DNA of 64,000 bases from JAOUEA01 sp963797635 (GTDB taxonomy: Bacteria > Actinomycetota > UBA4738 > HRBIN12), in assembly GCA_963797635.1 (NCBI GenBank), contig CAWCPZ010000011.1, forward strand, positions 186,001-250,000, written 5' to 3'. Below, one piece after another: positions 27,326 to 38,275 of this stretch (position 1 is the first letter of the stretch; each line of letters starts with the position of its first letter). The position numbers were made by a program, and so were the translations under genes. Under the pieces are notes generated by a model. The model worked only from the letters and a program-made list of their open reading frames with translations. It was not told the origin of the DNA and did no database searches.

Positions 27326-28298
27326 CCACCGACCGTCCAGTGGCACTCGTGCTGGGAGCCGCTGCCGAGGCCCCGCCGCCCGGCATCGAGGCGGCCGCCG
27401 ACCTCTTCGACCTCCGATACGCGCCGACGCCGAGTCGCTTCGTGCCGCGCTGCCGGGCGCACAGGCCTTGTTCTTCTGGCATGGCGAACGGGAGGAGCTC
27501 GAGACGGCGTGGCCGGCCGCGGGCGACCTGCGATGGATCCAGACCGCCTCGGCGGGGGTCGACGGACTGCTGTTCCCCGACCTCGTCGACAGCGACGTCG
27601 TGGTCACGAACGCGCGCGGCGTGTTCGACGAGCCGATCGCGGAATGGGTGATCGGCGCCATGCTGGCGTTCGCGACGGGCCTGCACCGTTCGATCGTCGA
27701 TCAGCAGGCAGGCGTCTGGGGCCAGGATCGAAGCACCGAGCGGCTCGAGGGCAAGCACCTCACCGTCGTGGGGCCGGGTCCGATCGGCCGCGCCACGGCC
27801 AGCCGCGCACTCGCCCTCGGGATGACCGTGACCCTGGTGGGCCGGAGCGCTCGCCACGACGAGGCGTTCGGCACGGTGATCGGGCCCGAGGGCTTCGCCG
27901 AGGCGCTCGGCGCCGCCGACTACGTGCTCGACGCCCTGCCGTTCACGCCTGACAACGCCGAGCTGTTCGATGCGGCCGCCTTCGCGGCGATGCGACCGTC
28001 CGCACGGTTCATCAACGTGGGTCGGGGGACGACGGTGGACGAACCCGCGCTGATCGACGCCCTGCGGAGCGGCACGATCGCCGGGGCGGCGCTCGATGTG
28101 TTCGCGGAGGAACCGCTCCCGGCCGACAGCCCCTTGTGGGCCATGCCCCAGGTGATCGTCTCGCCGCATGTGAGCGGCGATGTCGAGGGGTGGGAGCGTG
28201 CCGTCGTGCAGGTGTTCACCGACAACGCCGCTCGGTGGGTGCGTGGCGAGCCATTGGTCAACCTGATCGACAAGCGCGCGGGCCACGGCACGTCCTGA
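27322..28298 (+). CDS. D-isomer-specific 2-hydroxyacid dehydrogenase (one frameshift)
   Basis: About 325 residues. NAD-binding LTVVGPGPIGRATASRALALGM, then GAADYVLDALPFTPDN, the catalytic Arg in FINVGRGTTVDEPALIDAL, Glu in AALDVFAEEPLP and the catalytic His in QVIVSPHVSG. A one-base deletion near 27430 separates the N-terminal part (LGAAAEAPPPGIEAA) from the rest. GTG start overlapping the DUF2203 stop. Family members reduce 2-keto acids or act on phosphoglycerate; the exact substrate is not clear. Confidence 0.88.
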
Positions 28299-28344
28299 TC
28301 CCGAGGAGCCGCCGGTCGCGCTTGTCGCTCGCGACGCCCCGACC

Positions 28345-28350
28345 TAGCCT
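28345..28350 (+). promoter_or_regulatory. -10 element (TAGCCT) of the ABC-2 exporter, leaderless
   Basis: Six nt before the GTG start at 28357. Confidence 0.5.
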
Positions 28351-28356
28351 GACGCC

Positions 28357-29275
28357 GTGAGCGATCGGGTGATCGATGTCGAGGGCCTGCACAAGTCCTA
28401 CGGAGACGTCGAAGCGGTCAAGGGGGTCGACCTGCACGTCGACCGCGGCGAGATCTTCGCCTTGCTCGGACCGAACGGCGCGGGCAAGACCACCACCGTG
28501 GAGATCCTCGAAGGCTTCCGGACGGCGACCGCCGGCCGCGCGCGAGGTGCTCGGCCACGATCCCGGCCGGCACGAGCAGGCCCTGACCGAACGGATCGGC
28601 ATCGTCCTGCAGTCGACCGGGGTCGACCCGTACCTGACGGTGCAGCGAGACGGTGGAGCTCTACAGCGGCTACTACCCGAACCCACGCCCGCGCGGCGAG
28701 GTCATCGAGCTGGTCGGGCTGGGTTCGAAGGCGGACACCCGGGTGCTCAAGCTCTCCGGCGGGCAGCAGCGTCGCCTGGACGTCGCGATCGCGCTGGCCG
28801 GCGACCCGGAGCTGCTGTTCCTCGACGAGCCGACGACCGGGTTCGATCCCAAGCGCACGCCACGCCGCGTGGGACATCATCAAGAGCCTCACCGAACTGG
28901 GCAAGACGGTGTTCCTCACGACGCACTTCATGGACGAGGCGCAGTTCCTCGCCGACCGGCTCGCCGTGCTGGCCCGGGGCGAGATCGTCGCCGAGGGCAC
29001 GCCGGCCACGATCGCTGGGCGCGACCGGATGCTGGCGCAGGATCCAGTTCCGGGTCGACGGCGACGCAGCGCCGATCTCCCGTCGCTGGGGCAGGAACGC
29101 GACGAGCGACGGCACGTGGACGATCCGAGCCGAGGATCCGACCCGTCCGCTGCACGAGCTCACCGGCTGGGCGATCGAGCACGGCGTCACGTTCGACGCG
29201 CTCGAGGTCACGCGGCCGAGCCTCGAGGACGTCTACCTCGAGATCACCGGCGGGGAGGTGGTCGAGGTTGAGTGA
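28357..29275 (+). CDS. ABC-2-type exporter ATP-binding protein (frame broken)
   Basis: DrrA/NatA-type ATPase. IDVEGLHKSYGDVEAVKGVDL, Walker A GPNGAGKTTTVEILEG, ERIGIVLQSTGVDPYLTV, signature KLSGGQQRRLDVAIALAG, Walker B LLFLDEPTTGFDP, H-loop TVFLTTHFMDEAQFLADR and a C-terminal DALEVTRPSLEDVYLEITG typical of this class. Indels near 28543, 28655, 28850 and 29040 break the frame. GTG start; the next gene begins at its end. Exports an unknown substrate (drug, lipid or similar). Confidence 0.87.
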
Positions 29276-30077
29276 CGCCGTCCCTGGTGCTCCGCCAGGT
29301 GCGGTACACGAACAAGGCCTTCTGGCGGAACCCGGCCTCGGCGTTCTTCACGTTCGCGTTCCCGCTGATGTTCCTGGTGATCTTCACGTCGCTGCTCGGC
29401 GACGGTGCAGATCACGATCCGGGGGTCAGGAGATCGACCTCGTCGACCTACTACGTGATGGCCGAGGCGGCCTTCGGCGTCATCAGCGCGTGCTACACGA
29501 ACATCGCGATCAGCGTCAGCTTCCAGCGCGACCAGGGGATCCTGAAGCGGACCCGAGGCACGCCGCTGCCGGGGTGGGCGTACATGTCCGCCCGGGTCGT
29601 CCACGCGATGGTGATCGCGTTCGTCCTGGTGGCCATCACCGTCGCGTTCGGCGTGATCTTCTACTCGGCGTCGGTGCCCACCGGGCGTGCCGTTGCTGCA
29701 GTTCGTGCTCACGTTGCTGGTGGGCGGCTTGAGCTTCGCGGCGCTGGCGCTGGCGCTCACGGCCGCGATCCCCAACGCGGACGCGTCGCCGCCGATCGTG
29801 AACGCGTCGATCCTGCCGCTGCTGTTCCTGTCGGGCATCTTCTTCCCGATCGGTGACGACGCGCCGACGTGGATCAAGGCCGTCAGCAACATCTTCCCGG
29901 TGCGGCACTTCTTCGAGGCCATGGTGAACGCGTTCCTGGGCAACTCACGGTGCCGTCGCCGGAGGGCCGGTGCGAGCGTTCCCGTTCGACTGGTGGGACC
30001 TCGCCGTCGTGGCGGCGTGGGGGATCGTCGGACTGGTGCTGGCGGTCCGCTTCTTCAGCTGGGAACCGCGCAAGTAG
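29272..30077 (+). CDS. ABC-2-type exporter permease (frame broken)
   Basis: Membrane partner of the preceding ATPase. TPSLVLRQVRYTNKAFWRNPASAFFTFAFPLMFLVIFTSLLG, YYVMAEAAFGVISACYTNIAISVSFQRDQGILKRTRGTPLP (the conserved ABC-2 cytoplasmic region), LLQFVLTLLVGGLSFAALALAL, NASILPLLFLSGIFFPIG. At least four indels (near 29410, 29690, 29945, 30000) alter the frame. The end reads LAVRFFSWEPRK with TAG at 30075-30077. Confidence 0.82.
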
Positions 30078-30191
30078 CGGCCTTCGTCGGTTCCTCGTCG
30101 CCAGAATCACTCTGTTAGGCTCCGGTCGCGAGCGGGCGTTCATCGCGCGTTCACACTCGACCCGTCCACGCAGCAACAGGGGGTATGCACG

Positions 30192-31092
30192 ATGCGGAAG
30201 CTCATGGTCGGCCTGGCGGCCTTCGCGATCATCGCCGCCGCATGTGCCCCCGAGGACGACACACCCGCCGCGTCCGATACCACCGGCGAGGCTCCGGCCA
30301 CCGCCGAGGAGTGCGTGCAGGGCGCCGACATCCCGCTCACCACCGAGGGCGCCCTCACGATCGGCACGGGCAACCCGGCCTACGCGCCCGTGGTACGGCG
30401 GCAAGAGCGTCGACGGTTCCGAGTGGGAGTCGAGCTCCTTCACGGGCGATCCGCACAGCGGTGAGGGCTACGAGAGTGCGTTCGCCTACGCCCTGGCCGG
30501 CACGATGGGCTTCGAGGACGACGCGGTCGAGTGGGTGGGCATCCCGTTCGCCAAGTCGTTCGCGCCGGGACCACGGGACTTCGACTTCGCGATGCAGCAG
30601 ATCTCCTACTCCGAGAAGCGCGCCGAAGCGGTGGACTTCAGCGACGGCTACTTCGACGTCAACCAGGCGCTGATCGCGAACAACGGCTCGCCGGCGATCG
30701 GCGTCACCACGCTGGACGGCCTCAAGGACCTGAAGCTCGGCGCCCCGATCGGCACCACGAGCCTGCAGGCGATCGAGGAGCTCGTGCAGCCGAACGTCGA
30801 GCCCAGCGTCTACGACGACCTCGACCTCGCGCTGAAGGACCTCAAGAACGGCCAGATCGACGGCGTGGTGGTCGACTACCCGACGGCCTTCTACGGGTAC
30901 GCCGACGTGGTCGTGGGCCAGTTCCCGCCGGTGGGCGGCGAGCAGGAGTACTTCGGGGTGACGTTCGAGAAGGGCAACCCGCTGGTGGAGTGCGTCAACA
31001 TCGGGATCGCGGAGCTGGAGGACGACGGCACGCTCCAGGACCTCCAGGACAAGTGGCTCACCACCGACGTCGACGTCCCGGTCTTCTCCTAG
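30192..31092 (+). CDS. Polar amino-acid ABC transporter substrate-binding lipoprotein (one frameshift)
   Basis: Second SBP_bac_3 receptor of the window. MRKLMVGLAAFAIIAAAC is a lipoprotein signal (lipid Cys18). TIGTGNPAYAP, then an extra or lost base near 30393, then GYESAFAYALAGTMGF, RDFDFAMQQISYSEKRAEAVDFSDGYFDVNQ, LDGLKDLKLGAPIGTTSLQ, NGQIDGVVVDYPTAF. A short leader with GCAACAGGGGG precedes the ATG. First gene of an operon with the permease and ATPase below. Confidence 0.87.
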
Positions 31093-31122
31093 CCACCGAC
31101 CACCGAGGAACGGGGATCGCCC

Positions 31123-32021
31123 GTGTCGTACGGAGGGGCAGGCGTTCCCGAGATCGAACCTGACCTCGGGCCCTCCCGAGGGCAGTCGCGCGTCTCGGAT
31201 CCTGGGCGGCGGCGACGGCGGCCGGAGCGTCTGGGTCGCGGTCGCCAGCACGATCGTGTTCTTCGCGATCGTCGCGATCGTGGTCGTGAATTCCCCGGGG
31301 TGGTCGGCGCCGGGCGGGGTGAAGGACGCGTTCTTCAACAAGGAGATCTTCCTCGACTCCTTGCCCAAGATCCTGCGACGGCTTCTGGCTCAACGTGAAG
31401 ATCTTCCTGACCGCCGAGGTCTTGGTGCTGATGTTCGCGCCTCGTGCTGGCGATCATGCGCAGCCTCCCGGGCCCGGTGTTCGCGCCGCTCCGGTTGCTG
31501 GCCGTGTCGTACTCGATCCTGTTCCGCGGCGTGCCGACGATCCTGGTGATCTTCATCCTCGGGTTCGGGATGCCGGCGCTCGAACTGCAAGGCGTGCCGA
31601 ACAGCGACGTCTTCTGGGCCATCATCGCCCTCACGCTCGTCTACACCGCGTACGTGGCAGAGGTCTACAAGGCGGGCATCGAGTCGGTGCATCCGAGCCA
31701 GACGGCAGCGGCCCGGTCCCTGGGCCTCAAGCGGAGCCAGGCCCTGCGATTCGTCGTGCTGCCGCAGGCAGTCCGGCGGGTGCTGCCGCCGCTGCTGAAC
31801 GACTTCATCGGCCTGCAGAAGGACTCGGCGCTGGTGGCCGTCGCTTGGCGTGACCGAGGGATTGCGGCAGGCGCAGATCACGCAGGCGACGCTTCTTCAA
31901 CTTCACGCCGTACGTATCGCTCGCGTTGGTGTTCGTGGTCTTCACGATCCCGCAGGTCTTGTTCGTGGACTGGCTGATCAAGCGCGACAAGCGTCGGCGC
32001 CAGGCCGGTGGTGTCGCATGA
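31123..32021 (+). CDS. Polar amino-acid ABC transporter permease (frame broken)
   Basis: HisM/GlnP-type permease. After a polar N-terminus comes VASTIVFFAIVAIVVV, then the periplasmic DAFFNKEIFLDSLPKILR, LAVSYSILFRGVPTILVIFILGFG and the ATPase-contact loop HPSQTAAARSLGLKRSQALRFVVLPQAVRRVLPPLLNDFIGLQKDSALV, ending near FVDWLIKRDKRRRQAGGVA. Indels near 31190, 31380, 31437, 31850 and 31890 break the frame. The stop TGA at 32019-32021 overlaps the ATPase ATG. Confidence 0.83.
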
Positions 32022-32764
32022 GCGAGCTGCTGCGTGTGCATGGGCTGCACAAGTCGTTCGACGATCTCGAGGTGCTGCGCGGCATCGACCTGGAGGTCGA
32101 CACGCACGAGGTCGTCGGGTTGATCGGCGCGTCCGGCTCGGGCAAGTCGACGTTGATCCGGTGCCTGAACCTGCTCGAGCCGATCGACGCGGGCACGATC
32201 GTGATCGACGGCATCGACGTCACCGCGCCGGGCGTGGACAAGGACGCTATCCGCCGGCGCGTCGGCATCGTGTTCCAGTCCTTCAACCTGTTCCCGCACA
32301 TGACCGTGCTGGCCAACGTCACGCTGGCGCCCGTCAAGGTGCTGGGGCTGTCCAGGGACGAGGCGAACGACCGCGCCCGCGAACTGCTCACGCGGTTCGG
32401 GCTGGACGACAAGGCGGACGAATACCCGGACCGGCTCTCCGGCGGACAGCAGCAACGCGTGGCGATCGTGCGCGCACTCGCGATGCAGCCCGATCTGATG
32501 CTGCTCGACGAGGTCACGAGCGCGCTCGACCCCGTGCTGGTGGCCGAGGTGCTCGACGTGATCCGTGAACTCGCCGCCACGGGCATGACCATGGTGATCG
32601 CGACCCATGAGATGGGGTTCGCGCGCGACGTCGCCAACCGCGTGTGTTTCCTGCACGAGGGCGCGATCGTGGAACAGGGGCCACCGGCCCAGATGTTCTC
32701 CGAGCCCGAGCGGGAGGAGACCCGCCGGTTCCTGGATCGGATCATCGCCGCCGGGCGGATGTAG
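32018..32764 (+). CDS. Polar amino-acid ABC transporter ATP-binding protein
   Basis: 248 residues, intact, in contrast to its broken neighbours. Walker A GASGSGKST, Q-loop IVFQSFNLFPHMTVLAN, signature LSGGQQQRVAIVRALA, Walker B LMLLDEVTSALDP (Val where Pro is usual), H-loop MVIATHEMGFARDVANR. Overlaps the permease stop. Convergent with the cyclase gene, with 9 bp between stops. Confidence 0.93.
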   Translation: MSELLRVHGLHKSFDDLEVLRGIDLEVDTHEVVGLIGASGSGKSTLIRCLNLLEPIDAGTIVIDGIDVTAPGVDKDAIRRRVGIVFQSFNLFPHMTVLANVTLAPVKVLGLSRDEANDRARELLTRFGLDDKADEYPDRLSGGQQQRVAIVRALAMQPDLMLLDEVTSALDPVLVAEVLDVIRELAATGMTMVIATHEMGFARDVANRVCFLHEGAIVEQGPPAQMFSEPEREETRRFLDRIIAAGRM

Positions 32765-32773
32765 CGCGCAGGC

Positions 32774-35700
32774 TCAGGCGCCGGCGTCGCGTTCTGCCCG
32801 GTCCACCTCGTCGAGCCAGGGCTTGGCGCCGAGCGCCTCGAAGGTGGACCGCGCATCCCGGAACCAACCGGTCGCCTCGACCGTGTGCCCCAGCGCCGCG
32901 TGCACCCGTCCTGCGCCCAACCCGCACCGCGCGGTCTCCACGGGGAAGCCGTACCGATCCCAACGCCGCGCGACGTCCTCGTAGAGCGTGAGCGCCTCGT
33001 CCCAGCGTTCCTCGGCTTCGCGCACCACCGCGCGCGAGGTCATCAGCGACAAGCTCAAGCGTTCGTTCGTGGCGACCTCGTCCAGATCCTCGGTGACGAA
33101 CGTGGCGGCGCGCTCCACCTCGCCCACGCCCACCAACAACCGCGTCAGCAGCGGCGCGGCCCCCAGGCGGAAGGTGGGCTGGTCCTCCGAGGCGACGAGG
33201 AACGACTCGAGCGCCTCCCGCACCGTGTCGTCGTCGCCCCGCGCGGCGGCGACCTCGCCCCGGAGCATCAGCGCCGGGGTGAGGTACTCGGCGGTCCCGA
33301 GATGACCGGCATGGGTCGTGAGGGCTTCCGCGCACCCGGACGCGACCTCGAGCTCGCCCCGGCGCAGGGACACCCAACCCTGGAACGACAGGGCGACGGC
33401 TCCGGGGATCGTCCACCCGCCGTGGTCGACGTCCCATGTCCGGAGCTCGGCCGAGATCGAGAGCACCCGGTCCCACGCGCCGACGTCGAAGAGCGGTTCG
33501 ACGATCCCGCTCCGGGCCCAGGCGAGCGAGGTCTCGAGGCCCCGTTCGCGGCAGAAGGCCTCCATCTCCTCCCAGGCCTCGATCGAGGCCCACGACCCGC
33601 GGTGGAACCAGAGTTCGTAGGCGTAGTTGTTGTAGGCGATCGAGGTCTCCTCGCCGAGTCCGCGATCGCGCCCCGTGCGCAGCGCCTCCTCGAGGTCGGC
33701 GAGCCCTTCGGTGTCGCCCATCTTGCTGCGACTGGCTCCCCGGTATTGCAGGGCGAGCACCTGCTCCCGCGGCAGGTTGAGGTCGCGTGCGAGTTCCAGG
33801 GCACGGTCGGACCAGCGGATGCATCGCGGATAGTCGCCCACCACCCACAGGTGTCCCGCTACCCGCGTGGCGGCGTGGGCGAACTCGGGCCCCGGCGGCA
33901 GGGTCTCGAGCTCACGTACGGCTTGGGTGAGCAGGGGAGCGACGGCGTCGATCTCTCCACGTTCGAAGGCGGAGCGAGCCAGCAGCACCTTGACGTCCGC
34001 GGCGCCCGCGACGTCGCCGGCGGCCGCGAACAGCTCCATGGCCTCGGTCAGGTCGGCCTGGGCGTCGGCGAACGCGCCCACCGACTGCGCCGACACGCCC
34101 GCACCGCGCAGGGCGCGAGCCCGGTCGGGATGATCGGGCCCCATCAGGCTCAGGGCACGCCGGTACTGCGACAGCGCGCTGGGCGCATCGAGCCGCGCGG
34201 TGCGGGTGGCGGCCGACAGCAGCTGCTCGACCGCGGGGCCGGCCGCCTGCGATGCGAGCGCCTGTTCTCCCGCGGCGGTCGCCAGGGTATGCGCCTCGGC
34301 GTAGTGGATGGCGAGCCGCTCAGCCCGGTCGGCGGCACGAGGGTCCAGCGTCGCCTCCAGCCACGACGCCACCGCCAGGTGCTTGCGAGCGCGCTCGCCC
34401 CTGGGGATGGAGCCGTAGGCCACCTCGCGCACCAGGACATGGCGGAAGACGAACTCGGCCTGGCCTTCCACCGCGCTCGCGGTCGCACGGCGGACCACCT
34501 GGCGGTCGGCGAGGGTCTCCAGGTCGCGCATGGCCTCGGCTTCCGTGCGGCCGGTCACCGCGGCGAGCGCGCCCGGCCACACGACCATGCCGACCACGGC
34601 GGCGTCGCGCGCGGCGCCCTTCAGCTCCGCCGGCATGGCGTCCAGGCGGGACGCCAACAGGCCTTGGATCGTGGGCGGCACCGCGATCTCCCCGCCGAGG
34701 TCGTCCGCGTCTCCGCGCTCGTTCAGCATCCGCACGAACTCCTCGGCGTAGAGGGGGTTGCCCCCCGCGCGTTCGACCACGATGCGGGCGAGCCCCGGAT
34801 CGAGCGGCCGATCGAGCGGCAGGGATCGCACCAGCGTCCCGGTGAGCTCGGCGTCGAGCGGCTCGACCACGATCGTCACCCAACGGGATCGCCGGCCCCA
34901 TCCGGGGCGCAGATCGAACAGCTCGGGACGGGCGGCCACCACGATCAGCAGGGCGGACGCCCGCTCGGCGTCGAGCAGCGACTCGACGAACGCCAGCGAG
35001 GGTTCGCTCGCCGCGTGCATGTCCTCGAACACGATGACCGTGGGGTTCTCGGCGCCGAGCCGGTCCAGGAACCGGCCCCAGGCCGCGAAGGCTTCGTCGC
35101 GCGAGGTGTCGCCCTCGGAGACCTCCCCGGCGACCAGGGCGATGAGATGCGGCGCCAGGCGGCCACGCTCGTCGGGGTCCTCGATCATGCGCCCGAGCAC
35201 GGCATGCACACGTTCCTCGGCGGCCTCGGGGGCGTCGGAGTTCAGGATGCCCGCCTCGCTGCGCACGACGTCCGCGAGGGCCGCGAACGTCGAGGTGTCG
35301 CCGTAGGGTGCGGGCCGGCCGACGCGCCAGCGGATCATGTCGGGGAGCTCGTCGGTGATCCGGGAGAGCTCGGCGATCAAGCGCGACTTGCCCACGCCCG
35401 CCTCGCCGATGATCGACACGCCGTGGGTCGAACCGGTCCGCAGCACCAGCTCGAACTGCGCCCGCAGCGCCGCGAGCTCATCGAGCCGCCCGATGAAGGG
35501 CGCCCCTGCGGCGTCGGGAGGCTCCACCCCCACCCGGGCGAACGGTTCGATCGGCGCCCACACCCGGATGGGCTCGGCCTTCCCCTTCACCGTCACGGGA
35601 GGCAGTGCGGTCCACCGGAACTGGGTCTCGGTGGCGAGGTAGGTGGACTCGCCCACGACGATCGAATCCGGCGCCGCGGTCGACTGCAGGCGTGAGGCCG

Positions 35701-36181
35701 TGTTCACGATGTCGCCGGTGACCCGTTCGCCGACGCGAGGGCCCTGACCCACCGCGACCATCGCCTCGCCGCTGGCGATGCCGATCCGGGTTCCCAGCGA
35801 TCTCGCGGCTTCGCCTTCGCTCTGCGCATGCACCCAGTCGCGGATCTTCAACGAGGCCCGGATCGCGCGTTCGGGGTCGTCCTCGTGGGCGACCGGCGCC
35901 CCGAACACGCCGAACACGACGTCGCCGGCGAACTTGTCCACGGTGCCGCCGAAGCTCTCGATCTCCTGCTTGAGCCGGGCGTGGAACGGCCGCAGGGCGG
36001 CGCTGATGTCCTCGGGATCGGCACGGTCGAACCGCGCCGAGAACCCCGCGATGTCGGCGAACAGCACCGTGACGAAGCGCCGTTCCTCGCCCGATCCGGT
36101 CCCCACCAGGGCGGATCCGCAGGCCATGCAGAACCGAGCGCGCTCAGGGTTCTCCGTGCCGCAGCTCGGGCAGATCTGCAT
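32774..36181 (-). CDS. Class III nucleotidyl cyclase domain fused to an AAA-type ATPase and TPR repeats
   Basis: 1135 residues, intact, the longest gene here. A zinc ribbon at the N-terminus (Cys4, Cys7, Cys18, Cys21 in CPSCG and CMACG); a cyclase domain with metal aspartates Asp43 (LFADIAGFS) and Asp87 (KFAGDVVFGVFG), plus GDIVNTASRLQ; an ATPase with GRLDELAAL and Walker A GEAGVGKS (about 256-263), VIVFEDMHAASE as Walker B; then a long helical TPR-like region (about 640-1130). Soluble, with no membrane span. The architecture is common in actinobacteria as a signalling or transcription-related ATPase; the ligand is unknown. A -10 lies 6 nt from the ATG. Confidence 0.9.
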   Translation of the reverse strand: MQICPSCGTENPERARFCMACGSALVGTGSGEERRFVTVLFADIAGFSARFDRADPEDISAALRPFHARLKQEIESFGGTVDKFAGDVVFGVFGAPVAHEDDPERAIRASLKIRDWVHAQSEGEAARSLGTRIGIASGEAMVAVGQGPRVGERVTGDIVNTASRLQSTAAPDSIVVGESTYLATETQFRWTALPPVTVKGKAEPIRVWAPIEPFARVGVEPPDAAGAPFIGRLDELAALRAQFELVLRTGSTHGVSIIGEAGVGKSRLIAELSRITDELPDMIRWRVGRPAPYGDTSTFAALADVVRSEAGILNSDAPEAAEERVHAVLGRMIEDPDERGRLAPHLIALVAGEVSEGDTSRDEAFAAWGRFLDRLGAENPTVIVFEDMHAASEPSLAFVESLLDAERASALLIVVAARPELFDLRPGWGRRSRWVTIVVEPLDAELTGTLVRSLPLDRPLDPGLARIVVERAGGNPLYAEEFVRMLNERGDADDLGGEIAVPPTIQGLLASRLDAMPAELKGAARDAAVVGMVVWPGALAAVTGRTEAEAMRDLETLADRQVVRRATASAVEGQAEFVFRHVLVREVAYGSIPRGERARKHLAVASWLEATLDPRAADRAERLAIHYAEAHTLATAAGEQALASQAAGPAVEQLLSAATRTARLDAPSALSQYRRALSLMGPDHPDRARALRGAGVSAQSVGAFADAQADLTEAMELFAAAGDVAGAADVKVLLARSAFERGEIDAVAPLLTQAVRELETLPPGPEFAHAATRVAGHLWVVGDYPRCIRWSDRALELARDLNLPREQVLALQYRGASRSKMGDTEGLADLEEALRTGRDRGLGEETSIAYNNYAYELWFHRGSWASIEAWEEMEAFCRERGLETSLAWARSGIVEPLFDVGAWDRVLSISAELRTWDVDHGGWTIPGAVALSFQGWVSLRRGELEVASGCAEALTTHAGHLGTAEYLTPALMLRGEVAAARGDDDTVREALESFLVASEDQPTFRLGAAPLLTRLLVGVGEVERAATFVTEDLDEVATNERLSLSLMTSRAVVREAEERWDEALTLYEDVARRWDRYGFPVETARCGLGAGRVHAALGHTVEATGWFRDARSTFEALGAKPWLDEVDRAERDAGA

Positions 36182-36187
36182 CGCCCG

Positions 36188-36193
36188 AGTCTA
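36188..36193 (-). promoter_or_regulatory. -10 element (TAGACT) of the cyclase-ATPase gene, leaderless
   Basis: Six nt before the ATG at 36181. Divergent from uvrB, 52 bp between start codons. Confidence 0.55.
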
Positions 36194-36219
36194 CGGGCGG
36201 CGGTGTCGGAGACGGGTCC

Positions 36220-36225
36220 TACACT
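36220..36225 (+). promoter_or_regulatory. -10 element (TACACT) of uvrB, leaderless
   Basis: Eight nt before the ATG at 36234; identical hexamer to the uvrA -10. GGAGG sits between the hexamer and the ATG but would be mostly outside the mRNA. Confidence 0.55.
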
Positions 36226-36233
36226 GGAGGGCC

Positions 36234-38265
36234 ATGCCCCCGTTCGAGATCAAGTCGGAGTTCCGTCCTGCCGGTGACCAACCGGTGGCGATCGAGCAGC
36301 TCGTGTCGGCCGTCAAGGGCGGCGACCCGCACACCACGTTGCTGGGCGCCACCGGCACGGGCAAGACGTTCACGATCGCGCACGTCGTGGAGGCGTTGCA
36401 GCGGCCCACCCTGGTGATCGCGCCCAACAAGTCGCTGGGCGCGCAGTTGGCCAACGAGTTCCGCGAGGTGTTCCCCGACAACGCGGTCGAGTACTTCGTC
36501 AGCTACTACGACTACTACCAACCCGAGGCCTACGTCCCGTCCACCGACACCTACATCGAGAAGGACAGCTCGGTGAACGAGGAGATCGAGCGGCTGCGCC
36601 ACTCGGCCACCGCCGCCCTCCTCGGGCGGCGCGACGTGATCATCGTCGCCAGCGTCTCGTGCATCTACGGCCTGGGCTCGCCCGAGGAGTACGAGGGGCA
36701 GATCCTGCGGCCCTACCGGGGCACCGACATCCCGCTCGAGTTCGCGATGCAGCGCCTGGTCGACATCCAGTACCAGCGCAACAACATGAGCCGCGCGCGC
36801 GGCACGTTCCGCGTGCAGGGCGACACCCTCGAGGTGTTCCCGCCGTACGACACCACCGGCTACCGGATCGAGTGGTGGGGCGACACGATCGAGAAGATCT
36901 CGAAGTTCGACCCGGTCACCGGCGAGCTGATCAAGGACGACATCATCGACCTCACGGTGTTCCCGGCCTCCCACTACGTGGCCGGGCGAGGAACGGATGA
37001 AGCGCGCCGTCGTCTCGATCGAGGACGAGCTGGAGGAGCGCCTCGCCTTGCTCGAGGGTCAGGGCAAGCTGCTCGAAGCCGAACGGCTCCGCATGCGCAC
37101 CCGCTACGACCTGGAGATGATGCGCGAGGTCGGGTTCTGCAGCGGGATCGAGAACTACTCGCGGCACATCGACGGGCGCACCGCCGGCACCGCGCCGTAC
37201 ACGCTGCTCGACTACTTCCCCGACGACTACCTGGTGGTCCTCGACGAGAGCCACGTCACCGTGCCGCAGCTGGGTGCCATGTACGAAGGCGACCTGTCGC
37301 GCAAGTCCACCCTGGTCGAACACGGCTTCCGTCTGCCCAGCGCCATCGACAACCGCCCGCTGAAGTTCGAGGAGTTCACCGAGCGCGTGCACCAGACCGT
37401 GTACATGTCGGCGACGCCCAGCGCCTACGAGATCCGTCACTCGAAGATCGTCGTCGAGCAGATCGTGCGACCCACCGGCCTGGTCGACCCCGAGGTGCAG
37501 ATCCGGCCCACGAAGGGACAGGTCGACGACCTGATCGGGGAGATCCGAACGCGAGCCGAGCACGAGCAACGCGTCCTGGTCACCACCCTCACGAAGAAGA
37601 TGGCCGAAGACCTCACCGACTACCTGGTCGAGATGGGCATCCGGGTCCGCTACCTGCACTCCGAGGTCGACACCCTGCAGCGCATCGAGATCGTGCGCGA
37701 CCTGCGGCTCGGTGAGTTCGACGTCCTGGTCGGCATCAACCTGCTCCGTGAAGGGCTCGACATCCCCGAGGTGTCGCTGGTGGCCATCCTCGACGCCGAC
37801 AAGGAAGGCTTCCTGCGGTCGGAGACCTCGCTGGTCCAGACGATCGGGCGAGCCGCGCGCAACGTCGACGGCACGGTGCTGATGTACGCCGACGCCATCA
37901 CCGATTCCATGAAGCGCGCCATCAGCGAGACCCAGCGCCGCCGCCAGATCCAGCTCCGATACAACGAGGAGCACGGCATCGACCCCACCACGATCCGCCG
38001 CAAGATCACCGACATCCTGCAGCAGCTCCGCGGCGGCGACGATCCGGCCGCCACCCATCCCAAGAAGGAGCGCCGTCGGAAGGCCGCGTCCCACGCCGAG
38101 ATGCCCACCGAAGAGCTGGAGCGCCTGATCGAGAGCCTCGAAGGCGAGATGCACGATGCCGCGAAGGACCTCCGGTTCGAGTACGCCGCGCGGCTCCGCG
38201 ACGAGGTGCACGACCTGCGCAAGGAACTCCGAGCCATGCGAGAGGCGGGCGTCGGCGCCGGGTAG
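36234..38265 (+). CDS. uvrB: Excinuclease ABC subunit B (one frameshift)
   Basis: About 677 residues. DNA damage-recognition helicase of nucleotide excision repair. FRPAGDQPVAIEQLVSAVKGG, Walker A GATGTGKTF, the beta-hairpin VEYFVSYYDYYQPEAYVP, then VLDESHVTVPQ, SATPSAYE, LVTTLTKKMAEDLTDYL, GINLLREGLDIPEVSLV, QTIGRAARNVDG, and a C-terminal UVR motif (LIESLEGEMHDAAKDLRFEYAARLRDEV) that contacts UvrC. An extra C near 36987 breaks HYVAGEERMKRAV; otherwise intact. Confidence 0.95.
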
Positions 38266-38268
38266 TGT
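38263..38268 (+). promoter_or_regulatory. -10 element (TAGTGT) of the amidohydrolase gene, leaderless
   Basis: Seven nt before the ATG at 38276; overlaps the uvrB stop. Confidence 0.45.
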
Positions 38269-38275
38269 CGGCGCC

